From Pseudomonas sp. AB6 (lineage in GTDB: Bacteria > Pseudomonadota > Gammaproteobacteria > Pseudomonadales > Pseudomonadaceae), in NCBI RefSeq assembly GCF_034314105.1, contig NZ_JAVIWJ010000001.1, forward strand, positions 2,419,501-2,483,500: a stretch of 64,000 nucleotides of DNA. Direction: 5' to 3'. The position numbers and the translations under genes are program-made. The notes under the pieces were generated by a model. It saw only the letters and a program-made list of their open reading frames with translations, did no database searches and had not been told where the DNA came from. Each line of letters begins with the position of its first letter. Position 1 is the stretch's first letter. This document shows positions 19,471 to 29,387 of the stretch, in pieces.

Positions 19471-19632
19471 GGCGCGAAGCGGTCCAGAAAATGCTGAACG
19501 CAAACGAGCGTTTTGGCTTTATCGCAACCTTGCGCAACGACCGCGGACCCACTGACTTCAGAAAAAACAACGGCCCTTTACCCAGCAACACCAGCTATCC
19601 TCTCCCCCACCCAATTGCTCAGGCGAACCTTC

Positions 19633-20301
19633 ATGCTGCACGTGCAGGCCGTGTTCAAAAGTTACGCAACACCGCAAGGTCCATTGGCGGTGTTGCAGGG
19701 GGTGGATCTAAATCTTGAACACGGCAGCAGCCTGGCGTTGATGGGCGAATCAGGCAGCGGCAAAAGCACCTTGTTGCACCTGATCGCCGGGCTGGACAAC
19801 GTTGATCGGGGCGTCATCCGTATCGGCGGGCATCGGCTGGATCAAATGAATGAAACCCAACTTGCCCGGTGGCGGCGCACCGAAATTGGTCTGGTGTTTC
19901 AACAATTCAACCTGATCAGCAGCCTCAAGGTTGAAGACAACCTGGCGTTTCAAGCACGCCTGGCCGGGCGTTTCGATCCCATCTGGCAAGCCCAATTGAT
20001 CGAGCGCTTGGGGCTCGGCGATTTGCTCAAGCGCTACCCGGAACAACTCTCGGGCGGGCAGCAACAACGCGTCGCCCTGGGTCGCGCGCTCGCCTCGCGC
20101 CCCGGTTTGTTGTTGGCCGATGAACCCACCGGCAACCTCGACGAAGCCACTAGCGATGAAGTTCTTCAATTGCTCCTTGACCTGCTCCGCGACAGCCCTA
20201 CCAGTCTGCTGATGGTGACCCACTCAACGCGCATCGCAGCTCGTCTAGCAACTAAAGTAGTCCTGCATGGCGGGCGTTTGGCCGCTGCAGGCGAACGCTG
20301 A
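19633..20301 (+). CDS. ABC transporter ATP-binding protein (AttE/LolD/MacB type)
   Basis: The ATPase subunit, 222 residues. Walker A GESGSGKS is at 38-45, the Q-loop is VFQQFNL, the signature [14 protein letters not shown] and Walker [13 protein letters not shown]. The 'ADEPTGNLD' form marks the LolD/MacB/Att class, which works with FtsX-type permeases. The start is ATG 19633 ([11 protein letters not shown]), preceded by AGGCG; an upstream in-frame extension to 19513 reads as low-complexity non-homologous sequence and is rejected. One base separates its stop from the ATG of the permease gene, so the two are translationally coupled. Confidence 0.92.
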   Translation: MLHVQAVFKSYATPQGPLAVLQGVDLNLEHGSSLALMGESGSGKSTLLHLIAGLDNVDRGVIRIGGHRLDQMNETQLARWRRTEIGLVFQQFNLISSLKVEDNLAFQARLAGRFDPIWQAQLIERLGLGDLLKRYPEQLSGGQQQRVALGRALASRPGLLLADEPTGNLDEATSDEVLQLLLDLLRDSPTSLLMVTHSTRIAARLATKVVLHGGRLAAAGER

Positions 20302-20302
20302 A

Positions 20303-22783
20303 ATGTCGGTTTTTTATTGGACACTGCGAGCGCTACTGAGTCATTGGCGACGACATCCGGTGCAGTTTTTCAGCGTGCTCACCGGGCTGTGGCTGGCGAC
20401 CAGTTTGCTCACCGGCGTGCTAGCGCTGAACAGTCAGGCACGGGAGAGCTACGCTCGCGCTAGCCAATTGATCGGCGGTGAGCCCCAGGCCAGCCTTAGC
20501 GCGCCCAATGGTGCAAGCTTTTCTCAAGCTCTGTTCGTCAACCTACGCCGCGCGGGTTGGCCGGTTTCGCCGGTCTTGCAAGCGCGGGTGACGCTCAAAG
20601 GCCACGAAGACCAACGTCTGCAATTGATGGGCATCGAACCGCTGTCACTGCCCGGTGGCGCGGCGGTGGCTGGCAAAGCCTTGGACATTGAACAGATGGT
20701 TGGATTTTTCAGCGCGCCGGGCAGCACCTGGATTGCTCCGCAGACTTTGCAGGCACTGGGTTTTCATGAGGGTGATACGCCGCTGACCGACAGCGGCCGC
20801 GCATTGCCGCCGCTGCACAGTCAGGCCGACATGGCCCCCGGTTTGTTGTTGGTGGACATCGGTTTCGCCCAACACTTGTTGAACGCGCCGCAACAACTTT
20901 CCCGGCTTCTATTACCCAAGGTATTTGCCGACAGCAAGCCAGTGTTACCGGCCAACGTAATCGGCCAATTGGTGCTGAAAACCAGTGGCGAAGAAAACAA
21001 TCTGACGCGGCTAACCGAAAGCTTTCACCTGAACCTCGATGCCTTGGGGTTCCTATCGTTCGTGGTGGGGTTGTTCATCGTCCACGCCGCCATCGGTTTG
21101 GCCCTTGAACAACGCCGGGGCCTGTTGCGAACCCTGCGAGCGTGCGGGGTCAGCGCCCGGTTGTTGATCATCAGCCTGGCTGTCGAACTGGGTGGCCTGG
21201 CCGTGCTCGGCGGCCTCGCCGGGGTCATCAGCGGTTACGTGCTCGCCAGCGTCTTGCTGCCCGATGTCGCCGCCAGCTTGAGGGGTTTATACGGCGCAGA
21301 AGTGGCCGGGCAGCTGAGTTTGAGCCCATGGTGGTGGGCCAGCGGCGTTGGTTTGAGCCTGCTCGGTGCGCTACTGGCAGGGGCCAACAGTTTGTTGCGA
21401 GCCGCACGTATGCCGTTGTTGGCGTTGGCCAACGCGCAAGCCTGGCATCAGGCGCATAGTCGTTGGCTGCGTCGGCAAGCTTGGGTCGCGGCGCTGGCGC
21501 TGCTGGTGGCAATGTTCGCTCTGCTGTTGGGCGACAGCCTGACCAGCGGCTTTGTGCTAATGGGCACCTTATTATTAGGCGCGGCGCTGGGGTTGCCTGT
21601 GTTGCTCAACGCCCTGCTCAATGGGTTATTGGGCCGTAGCCGTTCGGTGCTCGGTCAATGGTTTCTCGCCGATTGCCGCCAACAATTGCCCGCCTTGAGC
21701 CTGGCGTTGATGGCCTTGTTGCTGGCGCTGGCGGCAAATATCGGCGCTGGCAGCATGACCTCGGGGTTCCGCCAGACCTTCACTAACTGGCTGGAGCAAC
21801 GCCTGACCGCCGAGCTGTACCTCAATCCGGAAAACCCGGCCCAGGCACGGGACATACAAACCTGGCTCAGCCAACAACCGTCAGTCACTGCCGTGCTGCC
21901 TAACTGGCAAGTCTCGGTTCAGTTGCAGGGCTGGCCAGCAGATCTGTTCGGCGTGATCGATCACCCCACCTATCGCCAGCACTGGCCCTTGCTGCAATCG
22001 GTATCGAGCGATCCCTGGGATCAACTGGTTCACGACGACACGCTGATGCTCAGCGAACAACTGGCGCGACGATTAAGCGTTAACGTCGGTGATCACCTGA
22101 CGATTCCGACACCCCTAGGCCAATGGACGCCCCGCGTCGTCGCGATCTACGCCGACTACGGCAATCCCAAGGGCCATTTGTTGGTCAACGCTCAACACTT
22201 GCTGCGTTACTGGCCGCAACTGTCACCCAACCGATTCAACCTGCGCATCGCCCCGGCAGCGGTACCGTCACTGGTGCATGACCTTCAGTCTCGATTCAAG
22301 CTGGATGACAACCGCATCATCGACCAAAGCCAGCTCAAGGGTTGGTCGACGCAAGTGTTCGAACGCACCTTTGCCGCCACCGCCGCGCTGAACAGCCTGA
22401 CCTTGGGTGTGGCCGGTGTCGCGCTGTTCATTAGTTTGCTGACCCAGAGCCAAAGTCGTCTCGGCCAACTTGCACCGTTATGGGCGCTGGGCGTGACGCG
22501 AAGGCAATTGATGCTGCTCAACCTCGGACAAACCTGGTTGCTGGCGGTGCTAACGCTGGTACTCGCGCTGCCGTTGGGGTTGCTGTTGGCCTGGTGTCTG
22601 GACGCGGTAATCAATGTGCAAGCCTTCGGCTGGCGCCTGCCGTTGCAGATATTCCCTGCACAGTTAATGCAATTGATGGCGTTGGCGTTGTTGGCCACCT
22701 TGCTGGCCTCGACCTGGCCCCTGATCAAGCTGTACCGCAGCCGCCCGGCGGATCTGTTAAGGACGTTCGCCAATGAGAATTAA
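20303..22783 (+). CDS. FtsX-family ABC permease (fused AttF/AttG-like)
   Basis: The 826-residue permease partner of the preceding ATPase. After an N-terminal transmembrane segment (about 18-38) and a periplasmic domain come an FtsX core with several helices (about 235-410), a second helix group (about 390-480), another periplasmic stretch and a C-terminal FtsX core (about 690-815). This double arrangement looks like two permease units in one chain. ATG 20303 is chosen because it follows the ATPase stop directly; the longer form from 20267 would overlap it. The 3' end overlaps the lipoprotein gene by 11 bp. The substrate is unknown; related Att systems are proposed to move lipids or hydrophobic compounds. 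Confidence 0.88.
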   Translation: MSVFYWTLRALLSHWRRHPVQFFSVLTGLWLATSLLTGVLALNSQARESYARASQLIGGEPQASLSAPNGASFSQALFVNLRRAGWPVSPVLQARVTLKGHEDQRLQLMGIEPLSLPGGAAVAGKALDIEQMVGFFSAPGSTWIAPQTLQALGFHEGDTPLTDSGRALPPLHSQADMAPGLLLVDIGFAQHLLNAPQQLSRLLLPKVFADSKPVLPANVIGQLVLKTSGEENNLTRLTESFHLNLDALGFLSFVVGLFIVHAAIGLALEQRRGLLRTLRACGVSARLLIISLAVELGGLAVLGGLAGVISGYVLASVLLPDVAASLRGLYGAEVAGQLSLSPWWWASGVGLSLLGALLAGANSLLRAARMPLLALANAQAWHQAHSRWLRRQAWVAALALLVAMFALLLGDSLTSGFVLMGTLLLGAALGLPVLLNALLNGLLGRSRSVLGQWFLADCRQQLPALSLALMALLLALAANIGAGSMTSGFRQTFTNWLEQRLTAELYLNPENPAQARDIQTWLSQQPSVTAVLPNWQVSVQLQGWPADLFGVIDHPTYRQHWPLLQSVSSDPWDQLVHDDTLMLSEQLARRLSVNVGDHLTIPTPLGQWTPRVVAIYADYGNPKGHLLVNAQHLLRYWPQLSPNRFNLRIAPAAVPSLVHDLQSRFKLDDNRIIDQSQLKGWSTQVFERTFAATAALNSLTLGVAGVALFISLLTQSQSRLGQLAPLWALGVTRRQLMLLNLGQTWLLAVLTLVLALPLGLLLAWCLDAVINVQAFGWRLPLQIFPAQLMQLMALALLATLLASTWPLIKLYRSRPADLLRTFANEN

Positions 22784-23852
22784 CTGGCTGCTGCTGGCAT
22801 TAAGTGTCCTGTTGTTGGGCGCCTGCGATGACGATGACAAAACCCCGGCCAACGGCTTTGCCGGGCTGGGCAACGACGCGGCGGCGTTTGCTCAAGTGGT
22901 GCCCGGCAAAGTCTTCAGCTTTCCCGAGGACCACGGCCCGCATGACGGTTTTCGCATCGAATGGTGGTACGTCACTGCCAACCTCAAGGATGACCAAGGC
23001 CAGGATTTCGGCGTGCAATGGACGCTGTTTCGCAGTGCGCTAAAAGCAGGGCCTGAGCAACCGGGCTGGGCCGATCAAACGATCTGGATGGGCCACGCCG
23101 CCGTCACCTCAGCCAACCAGCATTACGCCGCCGAGCGTTATGCCCGTGGTGGGGTCGGGCAAGCCGGGGTCAGCGGCGCGCCATTCAAGGCGTGGATCGA
23201 CGATTGGACGTTCGACAGCCAATCGACCCGCGACAACCCGCTGACCGACATGCAACTGCATGCCCGAGGGCCGTCTTTTAACTATCAACTGCACCTCACC
23301 TCAAGCCAGCCGCTGGTGCTGCAAGGCGCGCAGGGCTTCAGTCAAAAATCCGAACAAGGCCAAGCGTCGTATTACTACAGCCAACCGTTTTTACAGGCCT
23401 CTGGCAGCCTCGACATCGACGGCAAAACCTACCACGTCAGCGGTCCCGCCTGGCTCGATCGGGAGTGGAGCAGTCAACCATTGACCGCCAATCAAACCGG
23501 CTGGGACTGGTTTTCCGTGCACCTGGAAAGCGGCGCTCAACTAATGCTGTACCGCATGCGGCAGAAGAGCGGCGAGGCTTACCTCACCGGCACCTGGATC
23601 GACACCGACGGCAAGACCCAATTGCTCAACGGTTCGCAGATCCAGCTCACGCCCTTGTCCACCAGCGACGTCGCCGACCATGAAATGCCAACTCGCTGGT
23701 CAGTCAAGATCCTGAGCAAACAGCTCGATATCGTCACCAATGCGCTGAATCCAAAAGCCTGGATGGACCTGCGAATTCCCTACTGGGAAGGTCCGGTGAC
23801 GGTAAGCGGAAACCAGGCCGGGATTGGGTATCTGGAGATGACGGGGTATTAA
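22773..23852 (+). CDS. Lipocalin-like lipoprotein, AttH/CrtC-hydratase family
   Basis: A 359-residue exported lipoprotein. The signal peptide MRINWLLLALSVLLLGAC ends in the lipobox LLGAC, so Cys18 should be lipidated; the following Asp residues (CDDDD) include a +2 Asp that can favour inner-membrane retention. The body matches the AttH/carotenoid 1,2-hydratase-like domain: an early FRIEWWYVTANL block, GHAAVT, and a late WLDREWSSQPL block carrying the typical DREW. The start overlaps the permease stop by 11 bp, so the three genes form one unit. Presumably it handles the transporter's substrate at the envelope. The substrate and any enzymatic activity are not known from sequence. Confidence 0.88.
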   Translation: MRINWLLLALSVLLLGACDDDDKTPANGFAGLGNDAAAFAQVVPGKVFSFPEDHGPHDGFRIEWWYVTANLKDDQGQDFGVQWTLFRSALKAGPEQPGWADQTIWMGHAAVTSANQHYAAERYARGGVGQAGVSGAPFKAWIDDWTFDSQSTRDNPLTDMQLHARGPSFNYQLHLTSSQPLVLQGAQGFSQKSEQGQASYYYSQPFLQASGSLDIDGKTYHVSGPAWLDREWSSQPLTANQTGWDWFSVHLESGAQLMLYRMRQKSGEAYLTGTWIDTDGKTQLLNGSQIQLTPLSTSDVADHEMPTRWSVKILSKQLDIVTNALNPKAWMDLRIPYWEGPVTVSGNQAGIGYLEMTGY

Positions 23853-23854
23853 CA

Positions 23855-23940
23855 GCCGCAGCTACAAGAGGGCAGCTGCAAGCGACAAGCTCGACTGCTT
23901 GCAGCATGTAGCTTTTAGCTTGCATCTCTTACAGCTGCCC
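23855..23940. repeat. Repetitive intergenic hairpin rich in AGCTGCAAGC words
   Basis: Words such as GCAGCTGCAAGC and GCTTGCAGCATGTAGC form overlapping inverted repeats between the lipoprotein gene and the NAGGN genes. Similar AGCTGCAAGC arrays recur between Pseudomonas genes. It may end the upstream transcript. Confidence 0.5.
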
Positions 23941-24048
23941 CCGGGGTTTATAACTGATCGATCTAAAACATTCGCAAACCTCACGGGTCAGTTTCTGGTG
24001 TAGGCGACTGATCGTCTGCCCTCCCCAACGGACACCCGGTAAGGACTT

Positions 24049-25821
24049 ATGTGCGGATTAGCAGGTGAGCTACGTTTCGACCATCAACCAGCAGACCTCG
24101 CTGCGGTTGAGCGGATTACCCATCAATTGGCCCCTCGCGGACCCGACGCCTGGGGCTTTTATTGTCAGGGGCCCATTGCCCTTGGTCATCGTCGGCTGAA
24201 AATCATGGACCTGTCGGACGCGTCTGCTCAGCCGATGGTTGATCATTCTCTGGGCCTGTCGCTGGCATTCAATGGCGCTATTTATAACTTCCCGGAATTG
24301 CGTACTGAGCTGGAAATCCTCGGCTATACGTTTTATTCCGGTGGCGACACCGAAGTACTGCTCAAGGGCTACCACGCGTGGGGCGCCGACATGCTGCCCA
24401 AGCTGAACGGCATGTTCGCCTTCGCCATCTGGGAACGTGACACCGAGGAGTTGTTCATCGCCCGCGACCGCTTGGGCGTCAAACCGCTTTATATGTCGCA
24501 CACCGACAAGCGTTTGCGTTTCGCCTCCACTTTGCCCGCGCTGCTCAAAGGCGCAGACATCAGCTCACTGCTGGACCCGGTCGCCCTGAATCATTATTTG
24601 AATTTCCACTCGGTTGTACCCTCGCCGCGCACGCTGTTGGCTGGCGTTGAAAAACTACCGCCCGCCACCTGGATGCGCATTGATGCCCGCGGTAAATCGG
24701 AGCAAAAAGTTTGGTGGCGCCTGCCCTATGGACCACATGCTGATGAAGCCAACTTGACCTTGAACGATTGGCGCGACCGGGTTCTGGACAGCACCCGTGA
24801 GGCGGTAGCGATTCGGCAGCGAGCGGCAGTAGATGTCGGTGTCTTGCTTTCGGGCGGTGTCGATTCAAGCTTATTGGTCGGTCTGCTGCGTGAAGTGGGC
24901 GTAGAGAATTTATCGACATTCTCCATCGGCTTTCAGGACGCGGGCGGCGAACGGGGCGATGAATTCCAGTATTCGGACCTGATCGCCAAGCACTACGGCA
25001 CTCAACACCATCAGTTGCGAATCAACGAAAACGAGATCATCGAACAGTTGCCAGCGGCGTTCCGCGCCATGAGCGAGCCGATGGTCAGTCACGATTGCAT
25101 TGCCTTTTACTTGCTGTCACGGGAAGTCGCCAAGTACTGCAAGGTGGTGCAAAGCGGCCAAGGTGCAGATGAATTGTTTGCCGGTTACCACTGGTACCCG
25201 CAAGTGGACGGCGCAAGCGATCCGTATGCGGCCTATCGAGGGGCGTTTTTTGACCGCACTTACGACGAATACGCCGCCACCGTGCAGCCCAAATGGCTGA
25301 CCGCCCACGACGCTGCGGGCGACTTCGTTCGCGAGCATTTCGCCCAACCGGGGGCCGACGCTGCTGTGGATAAAGCGCTGCGGCTGGACAGCACAGTGAT
25401 GCTGGTCGATGACCCGGTGAAGCGCGTCGACAACATGACCATGGCCTGGGGACTGGAAGCACGCACGCCGTTTCTGGATTACCGTCTGGTCGAGTTGTCA
25501 GCCCGGGTGCCGGGCAAGTTTAAACTGCCCAACGGCGGTAAACAGGTGCTGAAAGAAGCCGCTCGGTTGGTCATTCCGGCAGAAGTGATCGACCGTAAAA
25601 AGGGTTATTTCCCAGTTCCGGGATTAAAGCATCTGCAAGGTGACACGCTGAAATGGGTGCGTGAGTTGCTTCTCGACCCGAGCCAGGATCGCGGCTTGTT
25701 CAGGCCCGACATGCTCGACAGTCTGCTGACTGATCCTGCCGGTCAACTGACCCCACTGCGCGGCTCCAAGCTGTGGCAACTCGCGGCGCTGAACCTGTGG
25801 CTCAGCGAACAAGGACTTTGA
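24049..25821 (+). CDS. N-acetylglutaminylglutamine amidotransferase (asparagine-synthase-like)
   Basis: The amidotransferase for the osmolyte N-acetylglutaminylglutamine amide (NAGGN). At 590 residues it has an N-terminal class II glutaminase with catalytic Cys2 (MCGLAGELR), which fixes the start at 24049, and AKQ-type blocks such as FNGAIYNF. The C-terminal synthetase carries the PP-loop LLSGGVDSS near 269-274. It is followed 3 bp later by the GNAT/ATP-grasp synthetase and then an M42-type peptidase, the 'trio' that marks this osmoprotectant locus. By known genetics the set is induced by salt stress; the sequence itself shows no regulator. Context separates it from ordinary AsnB. Confidence 0.93.
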   Translation: MCGLAGELRFDHQPADLAAVERITHQLAPRGPDAWGFYCQGPIALGHRRLKIMDLSDASAQPMVDHSLGLSLAFNGAIYNFPELRTELEILGYTFYSGGDTEVLLKGYHAWGADMLPKLNGMFAFAIWERDTEELFIARDRLGVKPLYMSHTDKRLRFASTLPALLKGADISSLLDPVALNHYLNFHSVVPSPRTLLAGVEKLPPATWMRIDARGKSEQKVWWRLPYGPHADEANLTLNDWRDRVLDSTREAVAIRQRAAVDVGVLLSGGVDSSLLVGLLREVGVENLSTFSIGFQDAGGERGDEFQYSDLIAKHYGTQHHQLRINENEIIEQLPAAFRAMSEPMVSHDCIAFYLLSREVAKYCKVVQSGQGADELFAGYHWYPQVDGASDPYAAYRGAFFDRTYDEYAATVQPKWLTAHDAAGDFVREHFAQPGADAAVDKALRLDSTVMLVDDPVKRVDNMTMAWGLEARTPFLDYRLVELSARVPGKFKLPNGGKQVLKEAARLVIPAEVIDRKKGYFPVPGLKHLQGDTLKWVRELLLDPSQDRGLFRPDMLDSLLTDPAGQLTPLRGSKLWQLAALNLWLSEQGL

Positions 25822-25824
25822 CCG

Positions 25825-27573
25825 ATGAAACATAACGCCTCCGTGTTTAGCCACCGGCTGTTGCGCGGTCAATCGCCGTCCTATGAACGCTTGCAAGCGC
25901 AACTCGCCGAAGATGGCAGCGACCTCGATGCCGAGCCGCTGGCATTGCATTGCGGCTGGGGCCGGTTGCTGATCGGCCACACTTACCGCGACCCAGCGGC
26001 GCTGGCCCACGAGCTGCTCAACGAAAAACCCGGCGAACGCGACATCGCGCTGTACGTGGCGGCGCCGCAGCAAGTCTTGGCGCAGGCGCCTCAACAGCTG
26101 TTTCTCGATCCGTCTGACACCTTGCGCTTGTGTTTCACTGACTACCGCCCGGCGCAAAAAGTGTTTCGTGGCTATCGCATCCGTCGCGCGCAAAACGAGG
26201 CCGATTGGAAATCGATTAACCATTTGTACCTGACCCGTGGAATGTTGCCGATTGATCCGGCCCTACTGACGCCGCGCCACCAAGGCGGGCCGGTGTATTG
26301 GCTGGCAGAGGACGAGAGCAACCACGCGATCATCGGCAGCATCATGGGCCTTAACCACCAGAAAGCCTTCAACGACCCCGAGAATGGCAGCAGTTTGTGG
26401 TGTCTGGCAGTCGATCCGCAGTGCACGCGGCCTGGAGTGGGTGAAGTACTGGTGCGGCATTTGATTGAGCATTTCATGAGCCGAGGATTGAGCTACCTGG
26501 ACCTCTCGGTGCTGCACGACAATCAACAGGCAAAAAACCTCTACGCCAAACTCGGTTTTCGCAACCTGCCGACCTTTGCCATCAAACGCAAAAATGGCAT
26601 CAATGAACGTTTGTTTCTCGGGCCTGGCCCGCAGGCGAACTTCAATCCCTATGCCCGGATCATTGTCGAAGAGGCGCATAAACGCGGTATCGACGTGCAG
26701 GTTGATGACGCCGACGCGGGTATGTTTACCCTCAGCCATGGCGGGCGCCGTGTGCGCTGCCGCGAATCGTTAAGCGACCTGACTACGGCAGTAAGCATGA
26801 CTTTATGTCAGGACAAAAGCCTGACCCACAGGGCGCTTAAGGCTGCGGGCTTACGTCTACCGGCGCAACAGTTGGCCGGTGAAACGGACAACAATCTGGC
26901 CTTTCTTGAAGCGCACAAACACATTGTGGTCAAGCCTTTGGACGGCGAGCAAGGCCATGGCGTTGCGGTGGATTTGTGCACGATTGAGGAGGTTCATGCC
27001 GCCATCGAACGTGCTCAGGCGTTCGACACGCGGGTGCTGCTTGAAAGCTATCACCATGGCTTGGACCTACGCGTGGTGGTGATAGGTTTTGAAGTGGTCG
27101 CCGCTGCGATTCGTCGCCCGGCTGAAGTGGTGGGTGATGGCACTCACACCATTGGCGCATTGATTGACGCCCAAAGTAGACGCCGCTCGGCAGCCACAGG
27201 CGGCGAAAGCAGGATCCCGCTGGACGAAGAAACCGAGCGCACATTGCATGATGCCGGGTACGACTACGCCAGCGTATTACCAGCTAATGAACGCCTGGCG
27301 GTTCGGCGCACCGCCAACCTGCACACCGGCGGCTGTTTAGAAGACGTCACTGCAATTTTGCACCCAGTGCTAGCCGACGCGTCGATACGCGCTGCCAGGG
27401 CCCTAGACATTCCGGTGGTAGGCCTGGACCTGATGGTGCCTGCCGCCGACCAACCGGAGTATGTATTCATCGAAGCCAACGAGCGTGTAGGACTTGCCAA
27501 CCATGAACCCCAACCCACCGCCGAACGCTTTGTAGACCTGTTGTTCCCCCACAGCTTGCCCGCGCACAGCTGA
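25825..27573 (+). CDS. ngg: N-acetylglutaminylglutamine synthetase (GNAT plus ATP-grasp fusion)
   Basis: Makes the acetylated dipeptide that the upstream amidotransferase amidates. The 582-residue fusion has a GNAT acetyltransferase domain (about 110-265, with VDPQCTRPGVGEVLVRHLIE as the acetyl-CoA loop and LSVLHDNQQAKNLYAKLGF near its end) and a C-terminal RimK-like ATP-grasp ligase (about 300-575, with VVKPLDGEQGHGVAVDL binding ATP and FIEANERVGL as the metal motif). ATG 25825 lies 3 bp after the previous stop, with AAGGA before it. The domain order and neighbours match the NAGGN locus closely. Confidence 0.94.
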   Translation: MKHNASVFSHRLLRGQSPSYERLQAQLAEDGSDLDAEPLALHCGWGRLLIGHTYRDPAALAHELLNEKPGERDIALYVAAPQQVLAQAPQQLFLDPSDTLRLCFTDYRPAQKVFRGYRIRRAQNEADWKSINHLYLTRGMLPIDPALLTPRHQGGPVYWLAEDESNHAIIGSIMGLNHQKAFNDPENGSSLWCLAVDPQCTRPGVGEVLVRHLIEHFMSRGLSYLDLSVLHDNQQAKNLYAKLGFRNLPTFAIKRKNGINERLFLGPGPQANFNPYARIIVEEAHKRGIDVQVDDADAGMFTLSHGGRRVRCRESLSDLTTAVSMTLCQDKSLTHRALKAAGLRLPAQQLAGETDNNLAFLEAHKHIVVKPLDGEQGHGVAVDLCTIEEVHAAIERAQAFDTRVLLESYHHGLDLRVVVIGFEVVAAAIRRPAEVVGDGTHTIGALIDAQSRRRSAATGGESRIPLDEETERTLHDAGYDYASVLPANERLAVRRTANLHTGGCLEDVTAILHPVLADASIRAARALDIPVVGLDLMVPAADQPEYVFIEANERVGLANHEPQPTAERFVDLLFPHSLPAHS

Positions 27574-27640
27574 CCTTCAAGACCACAAATATCTGGCCAA
27601 TTTTGCCGCGTCAACGTCGTCCCGTATTTGGAGCCACCAC

Positions 27641-28837
27641 ATGACACCTGCAAACATCCCCGAACCGGATCTGAAGTACCTGCAGAAAGTCCTGCTGGAA
27701 ATGCTCGCGATTCCCAGCCCCACGGGATTCACCGACACCATAGTGCGTTACATCGCCGAGCGCCTTGAAGAACTGGGTATTCCATTCGAATTGACCCGGC
27801 GCGGGACGATTCGCGCCACATTAAAGGGTAAGCAAAACAGCCCGGACCGTGCAGTCTCTGCGCACTTGGACACCATCGGTGCCACGGTCCGGGCGGTGCA
27901 AGACAATGGACGTCTTTCGCTGGCGGCGATTGGCTGCTGGTCCAGCCGTTTTGCCGAAGGCAGTCGCGTCAGCGTATTCACTGACACCGGGGTTATTCGC
28001 GGCAGTGTCTTGCCGTTGATGGCGTCCGGACACGCCTTCAACACTGCGGTGGATGAGATGCCGATCAGTTGGGACCATGTCGAATTACGCCTGGATGCTT
28101 ACAGTGCGACCCGCGCCGATTGCGAGTCTCTAGGCGTCAATATTGGGGATTTCGTGGCCTTCGACCCGCTGCCGGAGTTCACCGAAAGCGGCCACATCAG
28201 TGCCCGTCATCTGGATGACAAAGCCGGCGTCGCGGCCTTGTTGACCGCCTTGAAGGCGATCGTCGACAGCGGCGCCGAACCCCTTATTGATTGCCATCCC
28301 CTGTTCACCATTACTGAAGAAATCGGCACCGGCGCAGCGGGGGTGTTGCCCTGGGACGTGAGTGAATTCGTCGGTATCGACATCGCTCCCGTCGCACCCG
28401 GCCAGCATTCCAATGAACACGCGGTCAGCGTGGCCATGCAGGATTCCGGCGGCCCCTACGATTACCACTTGTCCCGGCACTTGCTGCAACTGGGCCTCGA
28501 AAATGAACTGCCGATTCGTCGTGACGTGTTCCGCTATTACTTCAGCGACGCTCATTCAGCGGTCACGGCCGGGCATGACATCCGCACCGCCCTTCTCGCT
28601 TTTGGCTGCGATGCAACCCACGGCTATGAGCGCACGCACATCGACAGCCTCAGTGCATTGAGCCGATTGTTGGGGGCTTACATCCTCAGCCCACCGGTAT
28701 TTGCCAGCGACGCGCAACCGGCGAAAAGCTCTCTGGAGCGCTTCAGCCATCAGATAGAACACGATGCGCAGATGGAATCCGATACCCGCGTACCGGCCGT
28801 GGAAAGCCTGGTCGGACAGCGGACAGAAGAGACATAA
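27641..28837 (+). CDS. M42-family peptidase of the NAGGN osmoprotectant locus
   Basis: A cytoplasmic dinuclear metallopeptidase of 398 residues, third in the NAGGN trio. Metal ligands appear in VSAHLDTIGA (His/Asp), RHLDDKAGVAALL (bridging Asp), ITEEIGTGAAG (catalytic Glu), GIDIAP (Asp) and DAHSAVTAGHD (His). It begins at ATG 27641 with GGAG upstream, 67 bp after ngg. In this locus family the enzyme is assumed to turn over the osmolyte or a precursor, but its substrate is not established. The M42 pattern and the context are both clear. Confidence 0.92.
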   Translation: MTPANIPEPDLKYLQKVLLEMLAIPSPTGFTDTIVRYIAERLEELGIPFELTRRGTIRATLKGKQNSPDRAVSAHLDTIGATVRAVQDNGRLSLAAIGCWSSRFAEGSRVSVFTDTGVIRGSVLPLMASGHAFNTAVDEMPISWDHVELRLDAYSATRADCESLGVNIGDFVAFDPLPEFTESGHISARHLDDKAGVAALLTALKAIVDSGAEPLIDCHPLFTITEEIGTGAAGVLPWDVSEFVGIDIAPVAPGQHSNEHAVSVAMQDSGGPYDYHLSRHLLQLGLENELPIRRDVFRYYFSDAHSAVTAGHDIRTALLAFGCDATHGYERTHIDSLSALSRLLGAYILSPPVFASDAQPAKSSLERFSHQIEHDAQMESDTRVPAVESLVGQRTEET

Positions 28838-28948
28838 GGCATCGGACGGCGTGAAATCGGCGCGCCGTCTTAACTGAAAGGTCCTCATGGGCTGTAGCCT
28901 GTCGACACCAAGCGCGCTAGCATCGCCTGGAATTCATGTGAGAAAACC

Positions 28949-29176
28949 ATGCTGATCCCCTACGACCAACTTGAAGCCGACACCCTCACTCGCTTGATCG
29001 AGGACTTCGTCACCCGTGACGGCACCGACAATGGCGACGAGACGCCGCTCGAAACCAGAGTACTCAGGGTGCGCCACGCACTGGGCAAAGGCCAGGCGGT
29101 GATCGTCTTCGAACCGGAAAGCGAGCAGTGCCAATTGATGCTCAAGCGCGACGTACCCAAAGAGTGGCTCGACTGA
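28949..29176 (+). CDS. YheU family protein (UPF0270)
   Basis: A 75-residue acidic protein that opens MLIPYDQLEADTLTRLIEDF and carries FVTRDGTDNG, the signature of the small YheU/UPF0270 family. Family members are cytoplasmic and of unknown function. The gene lies 111 bp after the M42 peptidase, and its stop is 2 bp from the stop of the convergent csrA paralogue. There are no membrane segments. The family call is strong despite the short length. Confidence 0.88.
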   Translation: MLIPYDQLEADTLTRLIEDFVTRDGTDNGDETPLETRVLRVRHALGKGQAVIVFEPESEQCQLMLKRDVPKEWLD

Positions 29177-29178
29177 GC

Positions 29179-29379
29179 TCAAGGGGTGGGTGGCAATGAT
29201 GCTTTCTCCGCCGCCAGCCGTCGGGAGATGCGGTAGTGCACCTCCATTCGATTGACCTTCACGTCCTTGGGTGCAGTGATTCCGAGTCGAACTTGATTGC
29301 CGTTCACCGCCAGAATCTGCACGGTGATGTTGTTGCCAATGGAAAAGGTCTCGCCAACCTCTCGTGTTAATACAAGCAT
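29179..29379 (-). CDS. csrA: CsrA/RsmA-family RNA-binding regulator (divergent paralogue)
   Basis: A post-transcriptional regulator of 66 residues that dimerises and binds GGA motifs in mRNA leaders. It aligns with CsrA without gaps: L4, R6, V8-G9-E10, G27-N28-Q29-V30-R31, G33, A36-P37-K38, V40, V42 and the key R44 are kept, but His43 is Asn ([10 protein letters not shown] instead of VHREEIYQRI). The C-terminal tail [14 protein letters not shown] is longer than in RsmA. The start is ATG 29379; a longer frame to 29580 runs through the 5' hairpin and has no homology. Residues differ enough from RsmA and RsmE to make this a third-type paralogue. Confidence in the family is high; the specific name is unclear. 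Confidence 0.9.
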   Translation of the reverse strand: MLVLTREVGETFSIGNNITVQILAVNGNQVRLGITAPKDVKVNRMEVHYRISRRLAAEKASLPPTP

Positions 29380-29387
29380 TTTGCCCG

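Noticed and set aside
19513-19632. Longer N-terminus for the ABC ATPase
   Set aside because: The extra 40 residues are not ABC-like; [11 protein letters not shown] opens the domain normally.
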